Source of the DNA: Winogradskyella helgolandensis
GTDB taxonomy: Bacteria > Bacteroidota > Bacteroidia > Flavobacteriales > Flavobacteriaceae
Assembly: GCF_013404085.1 (NCBI RefSeq)
Contig: NZ_JABFHO010000001.1
Location: 806,001 to 870,000, forward strand
Reading direction: 5' to 3'
Length of the DNA: 64,000 bases
Part shown: in pieces, positions 63,833-64,000 of the stretch
How the letters are laid out: every line of letters begins with the position of its first letter
How positions within the stretch are numbered: the first letter of the stretch is position 1
Made by a program: the position numbers and the translations under genes
Notes under the pieces: generated by a model
Told to the model about the DNA's origin: nothing
The model's database searches: none
Seen by the model: the letters and a program-made list of their open reading frames with translations, nothing else

Positions 63833-64000
63833 ATGGATTTAATAAAAAAGACCTATATTTTTATTTTTTTATTAGGAGTGTTTTTTCTGCCCTTTAATTC
63901 TGAAGTCCCTGATTTTATGAGCTTTTTAGGCGAATATAGTTCCGACTCTGCTCCAATATTTTTTCTCATAGCATTTATTGTATTAGTTATTCATGATTTG
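63833..64000 (+). CDS. N-terminal part of a membrane protein, possibly O-antigen polymerase
   Basis: An open frame of 56 codons runs from the ATG at 63833, one base after the flippase stop, to the window edge. The visible part has two hydrophobic helices (about 5-20 and 40-56) and a polar loop (FNSEVPDFMSFLGEYSSDS). Position directly after a flippase gene fits a Wzy polymerase or an O-antigen ligase, but this is by context only. Confidence 0.55.
   Translation, partial: MDLIKKTYIFIFLLGVFFLPFNSEVPDFMSFLGEYSSDSAPIFFLIAFIVLVIHDL

Noticed and set aside
60272..64000. Prophage, transposon or integrase in the polysaccharide locus
   Set aside because: No transposase, integrase or terminal inverted repeats were found; low G+C alone is typical of glycan loci.

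Overview
The window is chromosomal DNA of a marine-type flavobacterium (Bacteroidota, Flavobacteriaceae). The evidence is strong A+T richness, several secreted proteins ending in type IX secretion (T9SS) type A sorting domains, both GlnRS and GluRS, families largely restricted to the group (DUF4837, DUF4175 with YbeY, flavobacterial GH3), and promoters of the Bacteroidota form TAnnTTTG instead of the usual -35/-10 boxes. The genus cannot be fixed from the sequence alone.

Layout. 1-4.5 kb: end of rnpA, a C-terminal processing protease, a two-domain OmpA protein, then GNAT, cation efflux and RpiB genes on the minus strand. 4.6-20.7 kb: an accessory surface-protein island. It holds a two-component pair (TPR histidine kinase and LytTR regulator), an 8.6-kb gene for a 2867-residue leucine-rich-repeat T9SS protein, and two tandem beta-propeller T9SS paralogues that share an almost identical leader. 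20.9-37.5 kb: mostly housekeeping and envelope genes (rnr, folB, tRNA-Cys, glnS, gltX, SPFH protein, SGNH hydrolase, AlkB-like hydroxylase, LysE exporter). 37.7-55.9 kb: a core block with DUF4175-ybeY-mnmG, a methyltransferase, an OmpH-like protein, holB, pgk, a LysM transglycosylase, DUF4837, tatA, an M23 peptidase, a GH3 protein and a DUF6909-like protein. Two near-perfect ParB-binding (parS) palindromes flank mnmG. 55.9-64 kb: a surface-polysaccharide locus with a Wzz-like protein, a dTDP-rhamnose operon, a pyruvyltransferase, a nitroreductase, a flippase and the start of a possible polymerase.

Main observations. (1) The dTDP-rhamnose operon rfbBACD is tightly packed but carries five disabling lesions: two nonsense codons and three single-base losses in rfbB, rfbA and rfbD. 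rfbC is intact and so are the surrounding genes. (2) The parS pair suggests that this segment is origin-proximal and takes part in chromosome segregation. (3) The giant LRR gene has two perfect 10-bp direct repeats at 20-bp spacing just upstream of a plausible -7 element, which is LytTR-site geometry, and a LytTR two-component system lies next door. This suggests a locally regulated surface-protein system. (4) The giant gene contains a 162-bp perfect internal duplication, and the neighbouring gene is a chimera of the propeller and the LRR module. The island therefore appears to be evolving by module shuffling.
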